Source: Methanoculleus sp. UBA77 (lineage in GTDB: Archaea; Halobacteriota; Methanomicrobia; Methanomicrobiales; Methanoculleaceae). Taken from it: a stretch of DNA of 15,840 nt. Of this stretch, positions 13,199 through 15,840 are shown one piece after another (position 1 is the stretch's first letter; each line of letters starts with the position of its first letter). The DNA lies in contig DALN01000093.1 in assembly GCA_002499455.1 (NCBI GenBank), positions 21,710 to 37,549 of the forward strand. Direction: 5' to 3'. Below the pieces are notes generated by a model. The model was given only the letters and a program-made list of their open reading frames with translations, did no database searches and had not been told where the DNA came from. The position numbers and the translations under genes are program-made.

Positions 13199-13321
13199 GG
13201 CGATGCCCGGCCCCGGCCCACCTCCCCTTTCCTCCTGTCACCCCGCCACCGGCCATCGCCCCGGGTAGGCACCCATCGTTTCGCACCTGCGATACTCCGG
13301 CCGTTCCGCCCATCGCGACTC
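13199..13321. other. Pyrimidine-rich spacer between the two palindrome copies
   Basis: No ORF or strong hairpin. Positions about 13216-13248 are almost all C and T on the plus strand (CCCACCTCCCCTTTCCTCC and on). Flanking GGCGATG (13199-13205) and CATCGCC (about 13254-13260) could pair across this tract. CATCG occurs twice more before the reverse copy (13272-13276, 13312-13316), perhaps decayed linkers. Confidence 0.4.
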
Positions 13322-13376
13322 GAAAATTGCTCCGCAATTTTCTCGTGCTCCGTTCGGCCGCGGTACGCGGCCGAAC
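13322..13376 (-). repeat. Palindrome cluster, reverse copy
   Basis: Read on the minus strand: GCGATG, then GTTCGGCCGCG-TAC-CGCGGCCGAAC (an 11-bp perfect stem, 13376-13352), then CGGAG-type linker, then GAAAATTGC-GGA-GCAATTTTC (a 9-bp perfect stem, 13342-13322), then CGAG and TCGCGATG. The order of linkers and the outer bases of each stem (GTTC...GAAC; CGAGAAAA...TTTTCGAG) match the forward copy, but the inner stem bases differ on both arms in a paired way. Confidence 0.7.
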
Positions 13377-13431
13377 ATCGCATACTGCACACAAGGAGTA
13401 CTTTTTGTACCACGCTTTCCAATAGGAGAGT

Positions 13432-13941
13432 ATGCTCGAAGTGAACGAATATGGCCGCGTCATGCAGAAACTGTATGGCAAATCGCTGATCCTGGAAAGC
13501 CCGAACGATTTCCATCCGGTCCTGTACTTCTACTTCACCGATGCCATCGCCCACATCGATTTTACCCTCGGCATCCTGGCCTACAACATCATGTCGCCCC
13601 GGAATATCATGAGCATGGAGTATATGCGGTGGCGCGTGGACCAGGAGAAGATCGGGGAACGGGCATACTTCCCCGACTTCGTCAACTGGCTCAAAGAGGA
13701 GCACCCGGAGAAGTTCGGTGAACTCCCGATGCTCTGGTCCGGGGTCTACGACCGCGACGATCCCGCCCAGTACCGGGCCTTCCGGATCGTGCTCAACCCC
13801 GACGACAAGCAGGCTATCCCACCCGAATACTTCTCGATGTTCATCGATGAGTTCTTCGACCCGAAGTTCATCAAGCAGCTCTACAAGACCTCATCGCTTG
13901 CCCGCCTCTTCGACGAGTATGCGGCGAAGAGGGCTGCATAA
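13432..13941 (+). CDS. Conserved-looking protein of unknown function
   Basis: 169 residues, soluble, acidic and rich in aromatic residues (many Tyr, Phe and Trp), with no signal peptide or membrane span; I do not recognise the family. Notable segments are NDFHPVLYFYFTDAIAHIDF (residues about 22-41), ILAYNIMSPRNIMSMEYMRW, and the C-terminal half with PEYFSMFIDEFFDPKFIKQL. The His/Asp content (FHPV, AHIDF) might hint at a metal site, but there is no known motif. GGAG lies about 6 nt before ATG 13432. It is separated from moaA by the palindrome cluster and followed 11 nt later by an M20 peptidase, so the two are probably one operon and may share a substrate. Codon use matches its neighbours. Confidence 0.8.
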   Translation: MLEVNEYGRVMQKLYGKSLILESPNDFHPVLYFYFTDAIAHIDFTLGILAYNIMSPRNIMSMEYMRWRVDQEKIGERAYFPDFVNWLKEEHPEKFGELPMLWSGVYDRDDPAQYRAFRIVLNPDDKQAIPPEYFSMFIDEFFDPKFIKQLYKTSSLARLFDEYAAKRAA

Positions 13942-13952
13942 GGGGATCGCAC

Positions 13953-15122
13953 ATGGATGTCGCACGACTGACTTCATCGCTCATCCGGATCCGGAGCGAG
14001 AACCCGCCCGGGAAGACCAGTGACGTGGTCGCGTTCATAGCGGAGTTCCTCGACTCGATCGGGGTCAAGAGCCGCGTCGATGCGCATCCCGGCGGGCGGG
14101 AGAACCTCATCACAACCGAACCGGACCCCCTGCTCCTCCTCTGTGGCCACATCGATGTGGTCCCCTCCATCCCCGACGACTGGACGCACGACCCCCATAG
14201 CGGGGAGGTTGCCGGCGGCTACGTCTGGGGGAGAGGCGCCACCGACATGAAAGGGGGTTGCGCCGCCCTCCTTGCCGCGTACCGGGATATCGTCGAGAGC
14301 GGCGTGGAGCCGAAGGTGCAGTTCGCCTTCGTCTGCGATGAGGAGACCGGCGGGGAGCATGGCATCCGGTCGCTTCTTGCGCAGGATCTCATCAAACCCT
14401 GCGACTGCCTGATTGCCGAGCCGACACCGGCGATGAGCCCGGCAGTCGGCCAGAAAGGCCTCTACCGGGTCAACCTCTCATTCCGCGGCAGGCCCGGCCA
14501 CAGCTCCCTCTATCCTCTTGTCGGGAAGAGCGCCGTCATGGCGGCGTTCGACCTCATCAGTTACCTGCGAGAAGTCCACGCGCACCCGTTCCCGCCCGGA
14601 AAAGACCTGCAACAACTTGTCGCACAGTCCGCCAGGGTCTTCTCCGGGACATTCGGGATCGAAGGCGGGGACGACATCCTCACGAGGGTGATGTTCAATC
14701 CCGGGCGGATCGAGGGCGGCGAGAAGGCGAATATCGTGGCGGAGCAGTGCCGGATGGAACTCGACGTCCGGGTGCCATGGGGCTGCTCCCTTGATGCCCT
14801 CCGGAGGGGGATCGCCGAACATGCCCCGGATGCCGTGATACAGGAGACGGATGTCGCCGAACCGACCCTGACGCCCCCGGATGCCCGGATCGTCCGGACG
14901 ATCTGCGCCGAGGTGGAGCGGGTCTATGGTGCCCCGGCGATCCCCTTCCTCCAGTGGGCCGCAAGCGACGCGAAGTACCTCCGCGACAGGGGGTTCGATG
15001 TCGTTGAGTACGGGCCGGGAGAGATCCCGACGCTGCACGCGGTGGACGAGCGGGTCTCGATAGAGCAGCTCGAGAGAGCGGTGGACGTGTACCGGGGGGT
15101 CATCCGGGCGTATTCCGGGTGA
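13953..15122 (+). CDS. M20-family zinc metallopeptidase (ArgE/DapE/CPG2-like)
   Basis: 389 residues, normal for the family: a two-zinc catalytic domain interrupted by a dimerisation lid (about 165-280). The metal and catalytic residues are complete: His66 and Asp68 (GHIDVVP), Asp98 (GATDMKGG), Glu130-Glu131 (CDEETGG, general base and ligand), Glu156 (IAEP) and His362 (TLHAVDERV). It should cleave an amide bond of an N-acyl or small peptide substrate. Automated labels often say succinyl-diaminopimelate desuccinylase; I avoid dapE because methanogens generally make lysine with the aminotransferase DapL, which needs no desuccinylase. N-acetylornithine deacetylase or a dipeptidase are alternatives. 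GGGG lies 9 nt before the ATG. A short ACCGG/CCGGT hairpin overlaps its stop codon. Confidence 0.9.
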   Translation: MDVARLTSSLIRIRSENPPGKTSDVVAFIAEFLDSIGVKSRVDAHPGGRENLITTEPDPLLLLCGHIDVVPSIPDDWTHDPHSGEVAGGYVWGRGATDMKGGCAALLAAYRDIVESGVEPKVQFAFVCDEETGGEHGIRSLLAQDLIKPCDCLIAEPTPAMSPAVGQKGLYRVNLSFRGRPGHSSLYPLVGKSAVMAAFDLISYLREVHAHPFPPGKDLQQLVAQSARVFSGTFGIEGGDDILTRVMFNPGRIEGGEKANIVAEQCRMELDVRVPWGCSLDALRRGIAEHAPDAVIQETDVAEPTLTPPDARIVRTICAEVERVYGAPAIPFLQWAASDAKYLRDRGFDVVEYGPGEIPTLHAVDERVSIEQLERAVDVYRGVIRAYSG

Positions 15123-15232
15123 CCGGGGCTCCGGTTTCACGCTTCCCGGTCCGTGTCGCACCTGCAAAAGGCTGCTGAAATCCCTCGAAACCCTATTTTC
15201 CACAGTGACTTACCGTACCGGCAACAGGAACC

Positions 15233-15252
15233 GGGGTTCTCACCCCAAAAAA
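15233..15252 (-). terminator. T-run and GNRA hairpin after the membrane-protein gene
   Basis: On the minus strand the TAA stop (15257-15255) is followed by CC, six T residues (15252-15247), then GGGGT-GAGA-ACCCC (15246-15233). The T-run itself is the likely archaeal terminator; the hairpin lies beyond it and may protect the 3' end or stop readthrough from either side. Confidence 0.5.
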
Positions 15253-15254
15253 GG

Positions 15255-15840
15255 TTATGCACTCTTCTCACGGTACAGCGGTGCCAGGGCCATCCTCAGG
15301 TCAGGGTGTTTCAGCGAGACCCAGACCGCCCCGAACGCAATGAAAAGCAAAGCAAATTTGACCGTAAAGAAGATGAATGGAACAGAGAGGAACGGATTAC
15401 CGTCTCCGATAAAGTAGCCGTCATTGATGTAAACCGACCGGTACAGGATGGGGAACTCAAGATACATCCAGACCTGGACTGCATAGAAGAGCGCTATCTC
15501 CCTGCAGGAACGGGCAAGGAATATGGCAAGGAACGGCGTGATCCAGAGGAGATACTGGGGACTGAAGACCTTATTGAGTATGACGAAAGCGAACGTGCTG
15601 AAGAAGAGGAACGCACAGAGGTATTCGGCGCTCGTATTCTTCATCGAGTAATAGTATCCGATGAGGAGGATCTCAGCGGCAGCCGTCAGAAAGAGCGATA
15701 TCTGTGCAAAAAGCGAGAGCCCGAGGATGTTCTCGAGTATGAAATCGGCATAGTAGCAGAAACTGTGAGCCAAGGCGGTCCTGCCGGCATGTTCCGTATA
15801 TGTTGCAAGGAACCCGGAACTGTTCATCACCGCAAACGGC
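15255..15840 (-). CDS. C-terminal part of a polytopic membrane protein, possibly a lipid-linked sugar glycosyltransferase
   Basis: The frame is open to the window edge, so the GTG/ATG near 15830-15825 are internal codons and the N-terminal part is missing; about 194 residues are visible. At least four or five hydrophobic spans alternate with short loops: near 15690-15750, 15575-15640, 15500-15560 and 15290-15370. The loop motif NKVFSPQYLLWITPF resembles the conserved QYLLW region of GT-C polyprenol-phosphate glycosyl/mannosyltransferases (GT87/DUF2029 type), which add sugars outside the membrane, for example for S-layer glycans. The end is short and basic (PLYREKSA). The assignment is by motif resemblance; another multi-span family is possible. 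Confidence 0.75.
   Translation of the reverse strand, partial: PFAVMNSSGFLATYTEHAGRTALAHSFCYYADFILENILGLSLFAQISLFLTAAAEILLIGYYYSMKNTSAEYLCAFLFFSTFAFVILNKVFSPQYLLWITPFLAIFLARSCREIALFYAVQVWMYLEFPILYRSVYINDGYFIGDGNPFLSVPFIFFTVKFALLFIAFGAVWVSLKHPDLRMALAPLYREKSA

Noticed and set aside
13096..13376. CRISPR array
   Set aside because: The repeats are short palindromes with variable stems and 5-7 nt linkers, with no constant repeats separated by unique spacers and no cas genes.
12267..13481. A 404-codon minus-strand ORF across moaA and the palindrome cluster
   Set aside because: It is the antisense shadow of a complete MoaA and is rich in His, Gly, Leu and Arg as such GC-rich shadows are.

Overview
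The window reads as chromosome of a high-GC methanogenic archaeon, most probably Methanoculleus or a close relative in the Methanomicrobiales. The evidence is archaeal information-processing genes (PCNA, primase large subunit PriL, Alba, ribosomal protein S17e, archaeal-type FtsZ), archaeal promoters (BRE/TATA boxes about 25 nt before near-leaderless starts), an archaeal-length MoaA, and DUF373 and long coiled-coil proteins of the kind common in Euryarchaeota. The genus is an inference from composition and gene content; no search was run.

Layout, left to right. (1) Positions 1-3222, plus strand: the 3' part of ftsZ, a 357-nt gap whose last 255 nt look like a structured RNA or leader, a very charged coiled-coil protein, and a DUF373 membrane protein. 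(2) 3223-4348: a decayed stretch with two 5'-truncated gene remnants on opposite strands, then a minus-strand secreted protein of unknown function. (3) 4349-9309, minus strand: HD-domain protein, ThiN-domain protein, S17e, dapA, dapB, terminator, a 57-residue 2x[4Fe-4S] ferredoxin, a collapsed IS200/IS605-type insertion, asd and alba. (4) 9423-11349: a tiny two-helix membrane protein converging on the pcna-priL operon. (5) 11621-15122, plus strand: rlmE overlapping moaA, a 343-nt gap filled with palindromic repeats, a protein of unknown function and an M20 metallopeptidase. (6) 15255 to the end: the C-terminal part of a minus-strand polytopic membrane protein.

Asd, DapA and DapB are successive enzymes from aspartyl phosphate towards diaminopimelate and lysine, and Asd also feeds threonine and methionine. 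They sit beside S17e and Alba, so amino-acid synthesis may be tied to growth-linked translation and chromatin genes. PCNA and PriL, a clamp and a primase subunit, are coupled by a TGATG stop/start. RlmE and MoaA overlap by 23 nt although their jobs (23S rRNA 2'-O-methylation and molybdopterin synthesis) are unrelated.

Three non-coding regions deserve attention. One is a palindrome cluster after moaA whose stems change sequence while the linkers GGCGATG and CGGAG stay constant. One is an internally deleted TnpB-type element whose right end, with omega-RNA-like hairpins, abuts the ferredoxin stop codon. One is the structured region ahead of the coiled-coil gene. I saw no CRISPR array, no tRNA or rRNA, and no defence or phage module.
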